From positions 35,286-99,285 of the forward strand of contig JAHHHK010000027.1 of the NCBI GenBank assembly GCA_019359395.1: a stretch of DNA of 64,000 nt, given 5' to 3'. Positions 45,080 through 53,380 of this stretch are shown here, piece after piece. A program made the translations under genes and the position numbers. Each line of letters begins with the position of its first letter. Within the stretch, counting starts at the first letter, position 1. The notes beneath the pieces were generated by a model, which was not told where the DNA came from, made no database searches, and saw only the letters and a list, made by a program, of their open reading frames with translations. The DNA is from Komarekiella atlantica HA4396-MV6. GTDB taxonomy: Bacteria; Cyanobacteriota; Cyanobacteriia; Cyanobacteriales; Nostocaceae.

Positions 45080-45673
45080 TTAATTAGCTTCTTGATAACG
45101 CTCTAATTTTTCAGTGGCTTTAGGCAAACATTGCGAATAAAGACTGCATCCTTGACAGCGTTTGCTGTAAACTGGTTTTGGCATCATCCCTGTTTCGAGA
45201 ATATTTGTTACAGATTGAATAGTTGCGATCGCACTTTGCCGTAACTCTGCATTAATCTCTACTAATTGGCGTTGATGAGAGTGAGCATAATAGATATATC
45301 CAGTGGTAATATTTTGCCCTGTCATCTCTTCCAAACATAAAGCTTGAGCGCAGACTTGCAACTCATCGTTATCCCATTCGCCTTTGCGTCCCCGTTTGTA
45401 TTCAACTGGATAAACCTGACCAGATTCCGCTTCAATTAAGTCAGATTTTCCAATTAGTTTATATTGCTCAGACTTCAACCAAATTGCTCGAATTTGCCAA
45501 GTCTCTCCTCGCTGTCCGTCGCCTGTCGTATGGACGCGATCGTGTAAAGTAGTACCTTCAATTGTGTATTGATTATCGGTAAATTCGCCTGCACAAAACA
45601 TCCGCCAGCACCGATGCGGACAATAGGCATATTGATTCAATGCCGCAATGGGAATATATTCGATTTCATTCAT
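45080..45673 (-). CDS. cas4: CRISPR-associated exonuclease Cas4
   Basis: 197 residues of the RecB-like Cas4 family. Cys18 (YAYCPHRCWRMFC) and the C-terminal triad Cys173, Cys176, Cys182 (CQGCSLYSQC) ligate the Fe-S cluster. The nuclease core contains LIGKSDLIEAESGQVYPVEY then KRGRKG (the D...E-x-K motif). Cas4 trims prespacers and selects their PAM end during adaptation. It sits between cas6 and cas1, 32 and 10 bases away. Confidence 0.96.
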   Translation of the reverse strand: MNEIEYIPIAALNQYAYCPHRCWRMFCAGEFTDNQYTIEGTTLHDRVHTTGDGQRGETWQIRAIWLKSEQYKLIGKSDLIEAESGQVYPVEYKRGRKGEWDNDELQVCAQALCLEEMTGQNITTGYIYYAHSHQRQLVEINAELRQSAIATIQSVTNILETGMMPKPVYSKRCQGCSLYSQCLPKATEKLERYQEAN

Positions 45674-45705
45674 AAATGAAATGTAAATTTATATCTTTGT
45701 TAAAG

Positions 45706-46551
45706 TTATGGATGATACAGACGGCGTGCCATGCCCATACCCATTGGTGTTTTACGACCAATTCCTGCATACAAAGCAAAGTCTGCTAAGGCATTAATTT
45801 GCTTGATCTGTATCGGTTCAATTTCTCCTAAAACCCGATAGCTAACTTCACCGATAATCCCAATAAATTTACTACGTGAGTCAGCTAATATTTCTGTATG
45901 AATGTTGATAAAAGAAGGAAAAATTGATTCGATAGCAATATGAGAAAATTCGATACCGCTGTATTTATTCCACCGTGAAAGCAGGGAGTTAAAGACAGAT
46001 TCCCTGGTAGGGAGAGTAGTATCATACTGTCCTTGACGGAAGGCGGTGGGTGTGCAGAAGTTAAAGTGAATAGTGCGATCGCTCTCGCTAGCTACCTCAT
46101 ATAATTGAGCGTAGCTGCTAGCATTTGCCCAAGGTTGAATAGATTGGGGTGTGCCTTGAATGCTAGTAATATATAAATCAGCCGGGCCAAGATGCCAAGG
46201 GTGACGGGGATTAAGATTTAACCACAGTTGGGTAAGTTTGCCAAATAAAGTATCATCTAATAAAGAGATGCGCCAACAACAAGATATTCCAGCGGGGATG
46301 GGTTGTTGATGTTCCCATTGCAATTTAGATCTCCCTTTACCCACCTTCAAAAGAGGGGAGTTTGTGTTACTTATTTGCAGAGGAGACAAGGTAAAAGCCT
46401 TATCTGCGGTAGAATCGTGTAAGTGATCGCCTAGTTCTTTATCTACAGAACTGACAAGGGTTAAAAATAGAGCGTGCAGATGTCTACCAGTGAGAAACTG
46501 TGGTGGAACAAGCGATTGAGGAAGCAAGTTTAACACTAAGCTATGAGGCAT
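45706..46551 (-). CDS. cas6: CRISPR RNA endonuclease Cas6
   Basis: 281 residues of the Cas6 RAMP family. It has a ferredoxin-like N-terminal part (MPHSLVLNLLPQSLVPPQFL) and a C-terminal glycine-rich loop (YAGIGRKTPMGMGMARRLY) diagnostic of Cas6. It should cleave the repeat transcript at the base of the AATCCCTA/TAGGGATT stem to leave the ATTGAAAC handle. His33 or His26 near the N terminus are candidates for the general base; I cannot choose. Its ATG overlaps the last 11 bases of the 2OG oxygenase gene, so the two are translated from one message. Confidence 0.93.
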   Translation of the reverse strand: MPHSLVLNLLPQSLVPPQFLTGRHLHALFLTLVSSVDKELGDHLHDSTADKAFTLSPLQISNTNSPLLKVGKGRSKLQWEHQQPIPAGISCCWRISLLDDTLFGKLTQLWLNLNPRHPWHLGPADLYITSIQGTPQSIQPWANASSYAQLYEVASESDRTIHFNFCTPTAFRQGQYDTTLPTRESVFNSLLSRWNKYSGIEFSHIAIESIFPSFINIHTEILADSRSKFIGIIGEVSYRVLGEIEPIQIKQINALADFALYAGIGRKTPMGMGMARRLYHP

Positions 46552-47161
46552 ACTTTCTCTTCTTGGTTGTAGATTGGGTGACTCTTGACTCTACGGTAAA
46601 TTGGGGAATTTCCTGGAGTTCAACCTCACTCAAACTATACTGTTCACAAACCAAACTCAAGCGATTTCCTGGTGTTTTCACGGCGTTAACAGAATGAGTT
46701 AAATCACCTTGAAAATAAACTAAAGTATTGATTTGTGGCTTAATTTGTCCAAGTTGGCGTTTGTGCGATCGCAATATCAATTCTCCTCCCTCCATATCAG
46801 GAGGTACTCGCACATAAAGTACACTGACAACCGCAGGCGGTTCAACGGTTTTGCAGTAGGAACGTAAAGAGCGATCAATGTGTGGATCGACGCGGGAGCC
46901 TTCTTTTAGCTGTAAAGGATTGAGGTAAAAAGCATTACAATTCGGCTGGAGAGCTAAGTCTAAATAAGGCTTGAAGTAGGGGAATTGTTGCTCTACTTTT
47001 GCTAATCCAGAACGCTGAAATACTACAGAAAATCCTTTAGTGGCGACAAAATCGCGGTTGAGGTTGTTGATAGCAAAGTAAGGACAAGCTTGGATTTCTC
47101 CCCACAAGTTGTTTAGGTAATCGCTGGGGAAAGCGTTGGGTTGTTGCTGGTAATATTTCAC
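46541..47161 (-). CDS. 2OG-Fe(II) dioxygenase embedded in the type I-D cas operon
   Basis: A 206-residue 2-oxoglutarate/Fe(II) oxygenase of the prolyl-hydroxylase-like (P4Hc) fold. The iron facial triad is His94-x-Asp96 (VDPHIDRS) and His156 (GDLTHSVN); Arg167 (GNRLSLV) would bind the 2OG carboxylate, and EGGELILR is the usual strand before the distal His. No accessory domain is present, and it lacks an AlkB signature. It lies between csc1 (20 bases) and cas6 (11-base overlap). The substrate is unknown: it might hydroxylate a Cas or phage protein or act on a modified nucleic acid. It is not a core type I-D gene, so the role is open. Confidence 0.9.
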   Translation of the reverse strand: MKYYQQQPNAFPSDYLNNLWGEIQACPYFAINNLNRDFVATKGFSVVFQRSGLAKVEQQFPYFKPYLDLALQPNCNAFYLNPLQLKEGSRVDPHIDRSLRSYCKTVEPPAVVSVLYVRVPPDMEGGELILRSHKRQLGQIKPQINTLVYFQGDLTHSVNAVKTPGNRLSLVCEQYSLSEVELQEIPQFTVESRVTQSTTKKRKYAS

Positions 47162-47181
47162 AATGGGTGTGAGGAAATTGA

Positions 47182-47886
47182 TTAACCCTTAAAACGATAT
47201 TCCATCCGAGTAGGAAGTTTTACCTCTTTGTCATCAAATTGGTAGTATTTACCTTGCATTTGTACATTTTGAATTAGACTGACTGGAGGCATATTTACCA
47301 CATCATAGCTAATCACTTGATTTGTAAACATGACATCTAAAGGATTTAAAGGATATGTGCAGGAAAACACACCTTCAACAGTTTTAGGTTTAGTTAATTG
47401 TTCAACCGTTACCTCAGCCTTACTCATCCATTTACCCAAGCGAATCCACTTTGGTAGTTTGAGTTCTTTTTGAGATATGACAAAAAACTCAAATAGACTT
47501 TCTGCTGCTATTTCCTTTGCTCTCCCAAAACTAGGGATATTTTTCTGAGTTTTTTCCATTTCAACGTGGTAGTTGTTGTTAGCATACTTCCAGGTGTTAA
47601 GGATGGAAGAATGATTGAGCGATCGCGCCGGAGTTACGTAAATTTGCTGTTGATTGAGTGGTGTTAAATGCTCCTCATATTTTGGCACTTGTTCGGGGCA
47701 AAAATAGCGATAGGAATGTTCTTCAGCAACAGTAGTAGAGTAAATTTTGCTATCAACTAAACCCAGCGCATAACAGAGGGCATAATTGTGAATTACTGCC
47801 TCTGTTTCATACAATCGCCCGATTTCACGAGTTGCGTAATAGAGGCTGTCATGTAGTTCTATTTGACAGCGGTAAATAATTGACAT
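47182..47886 (-). CDS. csc1: Type I-D Cascade subunit Csc1 (Cas5d)
   Basis: 234 residues of the Csc1/Cas5 family: MSIIYRCQIELHDSLYYATR then EIGRLYETEAVIHNYALCYA at the N terminus, as usual for this family, and a C-terminal PLNPLDVMFTNQVISYDVVN and PTRMEYRFKG. In the type I-D effector it caps the crRNA 5' handle at the foot of the Csc2 filament. It lies 5 bases after csc2 and 20 bases before the oxygenase gene. No odd features. Confidence 0.93.
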   Translation of the reverse strand: MSIIYRCQIELHDSLYYATREIGRLYETEAVIHNYALCYALGLVDSKIYSTTVAEEHSYRYFCPEQVPKYEEHLTPLNQQQIYVTPARSLNHSSILNTWKYANNNYHVEMEKTQKNIPSFGRAKEIAAESLFEFFVISQKELKLPKWIRLGKWMSKAEVTVEQLTKPKTVEGVFSCTYPLNPLDVMFTNQVISYDVVNMPPVSLIQNVQMQGKYYQFDDKEVKLPTRMEYRFKG

Positions 47887-47891
47887 CTTGC

Positions 47892-48926
47892 TTACTCCGT
47901 TACAGCAGGAGCTTTTTTATTAACTTTGGTATCTTTCTTAGCGTCTTTCTTACCTGATTTAAGAACCCATGTTTGAGCATAAATATATGATTCAGCATTT
48001 GCTTGACTCAACATTTCTTGCAATCGAGTTTCATCACTGGTGATAGACTTAACTTCACTCAAAAGTTGTGTAAAGGATGTACCGACAAAATCAGTATGAG
48101 AAATGCACTCTTGGGACATTAAAGCAGTAATTGCTTGTGTAGCCGCCTCTAAAACCTCATCTTCATTGAGCGGATCAGGAGGATTAATTTGCTTTGGAGT
48201 TGCATTGCTCATTACGTCATATATCTTTTGAGTCCAAAGAAGATTACTAACAATCTCACCATCAGCGAAAACGACTCCAACTAACTCATTACGCACTCTA
48301 CCAGTGCGGGTAGTTTGCGCTCCGTAATGGCGTGTTCTGAGAATATTATTGAAAACGTAGAGAAATCCAGCTTCAGTGGGATCTTTCAGCGTGACGATAC
48401 TGGGAAAAAAGACTTGAGGTAAGATATGGTCTTGACTATTAATCCGACTGGTTACTTCCCCTTGACGGCTCATCGTCCCATTCTCAAAAGGTGCATTGAG
48501 GGTAAAGTTAAGGTGAGAATCATCAAAGGGTGTAATAGAGTAGGCTGTGTCTACAACTACTTTAGATTTCTCAGAACCAGAATCTCCAATAGCAAAACCG
48601 TAGAGAATACAATCAGGAGTAGTTTTGCTGAAATCTACGTTGTAGTCGCATTTTTCAGCATCACCAATTTTGTAGTTACGTAATAATTCTCTACCTGTTA
48701 AACGTTCTGGTGTAGACTGCTTGCGCTTAAACATTGCCAAGCGACTAATAGGTTCTTTATTTTCAATTCCAGCACGTACTCTGGCTTTATTCAGTTCACC
48801 ATCTGTCTGGAATAAAGGATAAGATTCTGTAACACGAATAGTAATGAAATGAACATATTTCCCCATTGGTTTAGCAGGAATTACATCGTGGAAAAATTTA
48901 GAATTAAGTGTTTTCAAGAATTTCAT
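47892..48926 (-). CDS. csc2: Type I-D Cascade backbone Csc2 (Cas7d)
   Basis: 344 residues of the Csc2/Cas7 family, the repeated backbone subunit that coats the spacer part of crRNA. Recognisable blocks are MKFLKTLNSKFFHDVIPAKP, PISRLAMFKRKQSTPERLTG, LYGFAIGDSGSEKSKVV and TRHYGAQTTRTGRVRNELVG. The C terminus is Lys-rich (KSGKKDAKKDTKVNKKAPA), longer than necessary for the fold and probably disordered. It lies 44 bases after csc3 and 5 bases before csc1. Confidence 0.94.
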   Translation of the reverse strand: MKFLKTLNSKFFHDVIPAKPMGKYVHFITIRVTESYPLFQTDGELNKARVRAGIENKEPISRLAMFKRKQSTPERLTGRELLRNYKIGDAEKCDYNVDFSKTTPDCILYGFAIGDSGSEKSKVVVDTAYSITPFDDSHLNFTLNAPFENGTMSRQGEVTSRINSQDHILPQVFFPSIVTLKDPTEAGFLYVFNNILRTRHYGAQTTRTGRVRNELVGVVFADGEIVSNLLWTQKIYDVMSNATPKQINPPDPLNEDEVLEAATQAITALMSQECISHTDFVGTSFTQLLSEVKSITSDETRLQEMLSQANAESYIYAQTWVLKSGKKDAKKDTKVNKKAPAVTE

Positions 48927-48970
48927 GATTTGATTGCTCCGATTTAGTTAGTTGGAAAAAAAAGAATAAA

Positions 48971-49468
48971 TTAGACTGATGCTTCAAGTTCTAATTCAGG
49001 AATATCATCAGGTTCATCTTGTGGACGTGCTTTACGTTCTTCATCATCTGCTAGGCGATAAAGGTATTCACAAGTATCTCTAATTAAATTGAGTTGAGTA
49101 CCTGCTAAACGTGCGCGATCGCTTTTAAAACTTCCTTCAAATATTTCTTTTACAAAATACTTAGAAAACTCATAAACTGCTTGACGTTCTTCTTCGGAAG
49201 TCAAAGCAGGTTTCCACTTACCATCAATTAAAGTTAATGTTGGTTTTCCTTCAGCCGCTCTCCGTCGCACATTGTTCATCAGCTTGGCTAGACGAGCCGC
49301 TACCACATCTATTAAAGAATCACTGTCACTAGCCATAGATTTATCAATTTTCAAAATTACATCAGCAGCCTCATCAATTGGTTTGAGAATTGCATTAGCT
49401 TTAGCATATTGACTTTTAGAACGATAAAAACGACGATAGAGTTCTGTTAACTTACGCAGTTGATTCAC
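48971..49468 (-). CDS. cas11d: Internal start: Cas11d small subunit within csc3
   Basis: Inside csc3 an AGGAGG (complement of 49476-49481) is followed after 7 bases by an in-frame GTG at 49468. This gives a separate 165-residue, mainly helical C-terminal product starting VNQLRKLTELYRRFYRSKSQ. In Synechocystis type I-D the small subunit Cas11d is made by internal translation of cas10d, and this signal sits in the equivalent place. It would fill the belly of the effector next to Csc2. The SD is the strongest I noticed inside any gene here. Assignment is by analogy plus the visible SD. Confidence 0.8.
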   Translation of the reverse strand: MNQLRKLTELYRRFYRSKSQYAKANAILKPIDEAADVILKIDKSMASDSDSLIDVVAARLAKLMNNVRRRAAEGKPTLTLIDGKWKPALTSEEERQAVYEFSKYFVKEIFEGSFKSDRARLAGTQLNLIRDTCEYLYRLADDEERKARPQDEPDDIPELELEASV

Positions 49469-52285
49469 AGCTTTTCCTCCTGGTTCAAAATAGTGATAAA
49501 AATCCAAGTATAGGCGAGCTTTCGCCATAGGTACAGAATCAATTTTGTCTTGCTTTCGCAACCATTTATTAAGGTAATGGAAGACATAGAGAGGACTGGT
49601 TTCTAAATCCCGTGCCAAATCTGCTAATTTTCCCCAATCTGGATCGCCATCCTTTTTACGGTTAACTTCTAAGTGAATAGAGTAAGCAGCAGTGAGAGCA
49701 TTGAGAGGAGAAAATTCACGCTTTTCTGAACTACGAGGTAGAATGCTATCTAAACGATAGTTATCTTTTTGAATCAAAGAACGAATCGCTTGATGTTCTC
49801 CATCAATTAAAACTGTTTGTTCAAAATCAGCACCACTAATGAAAGGTGGTACAGGTGATTCTGATGCTACGACTTTCACATCGAGAATAAGCGGTAATGC
49901 TAATGCTAACCAAGCTGGTGTTACCCAAGATTCTGTATCTGTAGCGTCTCTTCCAGGCGGTAAGCCTAAAAAGAAAAAAGTCAGAGTTTCATGTTCTGGA
50001 AAGCTCATTTTAAAAGTCCGATCATCTTCTGGTTTTAGATTTTCTTTAATCAGTAGAGAATCTACTTTTTGGTAATCCTCAATTTGAAACTTTGCAACTT
50101 GGTTTTCTGCGATAAAATGCTTACGCATTTCGGCATCAAACCGAGTTCGAGAAAATTGCTCATAAGCTTTTTGCAAAAATTTATTGGTTTCTGGGGTAAA
50201 AAAGTAAGTTGGGTAAAGGTAGAGATAGCGATATTTGCGTCCTTCAAAATCTGCTCCTACGGCATTTGTTTGGTTCATCAAAATTTGTCTCAACATAATT
50301 TCAATTGACCAAATTGAGCAAATTTGCCGTTTAGCAGCTTGAGCATTAAATAAAATCTGACGATTACTGTAGACTTGAGGAGCAAATAAAGTTGCTGATT
50401 CCATTTGTTCAGTCACAGTATATGAAGAACTAGAAATTGCACAAACATTTTCTCGTCCTCTACCTGTAATTTTGGCGGCATTATAGCGTTTAAGTTCAAC
50501 TAAAAATGAGTCCGGTTTTGGTTCTATAACTGCACCTGTTGGTAAAGAAATAACTTGATTGATATAAGTTTTTAAGTCATCCCAGCCATCGGGCATATCT
50601 TGAAAATCTGCTAAAATGGGTCTAATCAAAACTGCAACATGATTCACCATCCCTTTCATAACTTCCAGAATTTGAGCAAAGTCCAAACCTGAATTATTGT
50701 GAAAGTATTGCGCTGATAGGTAATACCAATCAAGAGGTACACCACCTGTTTTTTTCAAAGATTGAATTTCTCTGATGGCTGGAATTTCTGCTGATAATTC
50801 CAAATATTCAGCTAGCTTTTGTGTCAAATCTAAATCAGGAATACTTTTCCTCTGATTTTTTGGCAGTTGTTTCTGCCAATCATTAACTTTTTCGCACCAA
50901 CTACCCCAAATACCTCGACATAGGATATCACCAAACTCCGCCAATCGATCAATGCGAACTTCATTAGCAATTTGTAAATTTAAGTGTGCTGATAGTTCGC
51001 CTTGTGCTTGATAATTCAGCAAGCTTTCGCCTCGCTTACCAGCAGAAGCAGGTTTTGTGTCTGGAAGTAGCCGAGAAGCAGCATTAATGCTAACTTCCAT
51101 CAATTCAACTACATCAAAAAATAACCAGTAATAATCTGCAAATTTAAAACCCTTACCATCACGATTAAAACCTGTCTGTCTTTCCTTCAGTTTCTCTGCA
51201 CATAAGTACTTTATTTTGGCAATAACTTGTTTAGGAATTTCATCAGTTGTAATTGGAGGAGCATCAACAGTAGCTAAATAGACAACGCCATCAGGTAGAT
51301 ATAGTAAGGGTGTATAAAAATCTTCAGGATGTGCTGCAATTAAAGCATTATTGAAAATATTTGTGAGAATTCCACGATTTTCTGAAAGGGAATGATAGGT
51401 AAGTTGTAATTGATGATTGCTTAATCTTGCCAGCAATGTAGGTAAACGACCATTTTCTACATCTCTCGGATGTTTAATGACTGAAGCAAATAAATCAGAT
51501 AGTGAAACTAAGTCAATCAAAACCTGTCTAATTCTGCTATCTAGTCTTTCATCATCTAAAGGTTTTAAGCCACGAGTAATCAAACCTAAATCCGAATCAT
51601 TTTTAACTCCTGCATTGCTGCTAATTTCAATAATGTCATCGATAAGTTCTTCCCATTGTTCGCCTAGTAAGTGGTATAAGCCAAAATCTAAAATCTTTTT
51701 GGTAATGTATTCACGTCCCAAATTCGGAGCATCCTCTTTTTTTGGTGGTTCTTCTTCCCAATTGCGAATGATAAAATTTTGTTCTAACCAATCTCGATAA
51801 TCAGGAAATTTTTCATAGTCATGCAACAAGTAGGAAACAATAAATACAGAGGATTGCAAATCTCCACAATTACGCTTAACTGGATTTGTGCCTATTCCTT
51901 CTGCTTGTAACTTCCTCAAAATTCGATAGCTGGGAAATAGACCATTAAGTAAGTGAGCAAGTATAGATTGGTCGCCAGCGTTGTCTCTACGAACAGGATT
52001 TTTACCTGCGGCTGCGCGTTTGGCATTTATAATTTCTATTGTGACTTCAAAGAATTTACCGCCTTTAGCGGTTGCACCTGCTAGCTGTCGAATTAAATTA
52101 GGTAAGACATAATCAGCAAATTTTTCTAGGATGCGATCGCCTTCATTTCCTTTTGCCTTTTTTACAGCTTCTTTAAATAACCTAATAGTGAGAAGTTCGC
52201 GTTTGACAGGCGATTCATCATCTTCATCCTTTCCTGAATCAAAATCTGGTACTTCTTCCGGTAAATCATTATCAAATTCGTTCAT
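48971..52285 (-). CDS. csc3: Type I-D large subunit Csc3 (Cas10d) with HD nuclease
   Basis: 1104 residues, the I-D large subunit. An HD nuclease domain is at the N terminus (ILAHLLNGLFPSYRILRKLQ with His111; SYLLHDYEKFPDY with His155-Asp156). In type I-D this replaces the HD normally found in Cas3, and the cas3 here indeed lacks one. The middle is a Cas10-like palm region without the GGDD motif. The last 165 residues correspond to the small subunit, with its own start signal at 49468. The ATG overlaps the stop of the upstream DUF5615 gene by one base (TAATG), so translation is coupled to it. Confidence 0.96.
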   Translation of the reverse strand: MNEFDNDLPEEVPDFDSGKDEDDESPVKRELLTIRLFKEAVKKAKGNEGDRILEKFADYVLPNLIRQLAGATAKGGKFFEVTIEIINAKRAAAGKNPVRRDNAGDQSILAHLLNGLFPSYRILRKLQAEGIGTNPVKRNCGDLQSSVFIVSYLLHDYEKFPDYRDWLEQNFIIRNWEEEPPKKEDAPNLGREYITKKILDFGLYHLLGEQWEELIDDIIEISSNAGVKNDSDLGLITRGLKPLDDERLDSRIRQVLIDLVSLSDLFASVIKHPRDVENGRLPTLLARLSNHQLQLTYHSLSENRGILTNIFNNALIAAHPEDFYTPLLYLPDGVVYLATVDAPPITTDEIPKQVIAKIKYLCAEKLKERQTGFNRDGKGFKFADYYWLFFDVVELMEVSINAASRLLPDTKPASAGKRGESLLNYQAQGELSAHLNLQIANEVRIDRLAEFGDILCRGIWGSWCEKVNDWQKQLPKNQRKSIPDLDLTQKLAEYLELSAEIPAIREIQSLKKTGGVPLDWYYLSAQYFHNNSGLDFAQILEVMKGMVNHVAVLIRPILADFQDMPDGWDDLKTYINQVISLPTGAVIEPKPDSFLVELKRYNAAKITGRGRENVCAISSSSYTVTEQMESATLFAPQVYSNRQILFNAQAAKRQICSIWSIEIMLRQILMNQTNAVGADFEGRKYRYLYLYPTYFFTPETNKFLQKAYEQFSRTRFDAEMRKHFIAENQVAKFQIEDYQKVDSLLIKENLKPEDDRTFKMSFPEHETLTFFFLGLPPGRDATDTESWVTPAWLALALPLILDVKVVASESPVPPFISGADFEQTVLIDGEHQAIRSLIQKDNYRLDSILPRSSEKREFSPLNALTAAYSIHLEVNRKKDGDPDWGKLADLARDLETSPLYVFHYLNKWLRKQDKIDSVPMAKARLYLDFYHYFEPGGKAVNQLRKLTELYRRFYRSKSQYAKANAILKPIDEAADVILKIDKSMASDSDSLIDVVAARLAKLMNNVRRRAAEGKPTLTLIDGKWKPALTSEEERQAVYEFSKYFVKEIFEGSFKSDRARLAGTQLNLIRDTCEYLYRLADDEERKARPQDEPDDIPELELEASV

Positions 52286-52665
52286 TAATTTACTTCCTCG
52301 CTTTCAATAGCTTGATATTCGAGTATTTTTCCTTGTTGAATAATCCATAATTTACCTATCACATCGGCAGATTCTAGCCCAGTGATTAATATTTCAATAG
52401 CTTCACGCCAATCAGCAAATGTGTAGCGAGAGGGTAGACGAATAATTACAATTCCTGAATAGTTAGAGGGATTATATTTCAGACGATTTCCAAAACCGCG
52501 ATCGCAAGTGACTAAACATCTACCCTCACGGCGACAAACATCAATAACTTCGGGATCAGGTGCAGAACTTAAGCCTTGTCCTGGTACTGTTGCAACATCG
52601 TGTCCCTCTAATTGCAATAAAGTTACAACGCGCAAGTCGATATTTTCATCTAGCTTTAATTTCAC
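52285..52665 (-). CDS. DUF5615 PIN-like toxin, coupled to csc3
   Basis: 126 residues from a GTG at 52665 that overlaps the stop of the DUF433 gene. It matches the DUF5615 (Mut7-C-like, PIN-fold) family: VKLKLDENIDLRVVTLLQLE then GHDVATVPGQGL, CRREGRCLVTCDRGFGNRLK and GIVIIRLPSR. The acidic residues LDEN and TCDRGFGN are the expected metal/RNase site of this toxin class. Its stop overlaps the ATG of csc3. Upstream ATGs giving a longer frame fall inside the DUF433 gene and are not used. Toxin function is inferred from the family. Confidence 0.9.
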   Translation of the reverse strand: MKLKLDENIDLRVVTLLQLEGHDVATVPGQGLSSAPDPEVIDVCRREGRCLVTCDRGFGNRLKYNPSNYSGIVIIRLPSRYTFADWREAIEILITGLESADVIGKLWIIQQGKILEYQAIESEEVN

Positions 52666-52922
52666 GCACTTGCTTCCTTTTTTTTTGTCAAAGGAAGTTC
52701 CACAAAAACATCCCGCGCCATCTCTGCACCGTAGGCGATACAAGCCAGTACATCTTCTCTTTCTATGCTTGGATAAGCTTCAAGAACTTCTTCAATTGTT
52801 GTACCACCAGCTAAATAATCTAAAATTAGTGATACCCAAATACGGTGTCCGCGAATGCACGGTTTACCGAAGCAAATATTTGGGTCGATAGAAATTCGAG
52901 AAAGCAGATTATCTTTAGTCAT
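52662..52922 (-). CDS. DUF433 antitoxin
   Basis: 86 residues, DUF433 family: LLSRISIDPNICFGKPCIRG then HRIWVSLILDYLAGGTTIEE and VLEAYPSIEREDVLACIAYG. The GKPCIRGHR block and the small winged/HTH-like fold are diagnostic. DUF433 proteins are the usual antitoxin partners of DUF5615 toxins and may also bind DNA. It overlaps the toxin gene by 4 bases (GTGA) and follows orf86 by 51 bases. Located between cas3 and csc3, it is in a position to be cotranscribed with the effector genes. Confidence 0.9.
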   Translation of the reverse strand: MTKDNLLSRISIDPNICFGKPCIRGHRIWVSLILDYLAGGTTIEEVLEAYPSIEREDVLACIAYGAEMARDVFVELPLTKKKEASA

Positions 52923-52973
52923 TAGTTTTTCTCCAGATTTTGCGTAACAAATCTAAACAAACTTATTGGTTAT

Positions 52974-53234
52974 TTACCTGGGTCGTGTAACACTCCATCC
53001 ACTTAAGTTCCATCGTTCACACTTCCAATCATTACAAGAGACTTTAGGACTATTGATATAGTTACAACCTCTTTTCCTGACCTCTTTGCGCTTCAGTTTG
53101 ACTCTAACCGCCATTCCTCCCTTGGTTATACCAGCATCAAACGGCGAATTTTTAGTCTTGAGCCAGTCTAAAACCGGGTGAAGTAAGCTTTCTGGCATCT
53201 GAGAAATATCGTCATCACTGAGATAGATGTGCAT
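52974..53234 (-). CDS. orf86, unknown protein upstream of the antitoxin
   Basis: An 86-residue frame, MHIYLSDDDISQMPESLLHP then VLDWLKTKNSPFDAGITKGG and a basic, Cys-bearing end (Cys57, Cys67, Cys72 in GCNYINSPKVSCNDWKC). The N-terminal half looks like a real small protein. The C-terminal half could be a Cys cluster or, given the awkward WSVTRPR ending, a product of truncation. It reads in the same direction as the cas operon, 51 bases before DUF433. No family was recognised; it might be a cas-linked small gene or a degraded one. Confidence 0.45.
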   Translation of the reverse strand: MHIYLSDDDISQMPESLLHPVLDWLKTKNSPFDAGITKGGMAVRVKLKRKEVRKRGCNYINSPKVSCNDWKCERWNLSGWSVTRPR

Positions 53235-53380
53235 AAAAATACCATGATGAGGTTTCTTCTCATCATCTTGGCATCTTCTTTCGCAAAAGTAAATATGTTA
53301 CTGTAGCTTCATGATTAAAACGCTTAGTGTTGCTATGTAATTTGCTCCAGCGGAAACAACATCGTGTAATCTATAAATAA

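Noticed and set aside
48971..52285. Type III (Cas10/Csm-Cmr) large subunit
   Set aside because: The Cas10-like csc3 has an HD but no GGDD cyclase motif and sits with csc1, csc2 and an HD-less cas3, which is type I-D; no Csm or Cmr genes occur.
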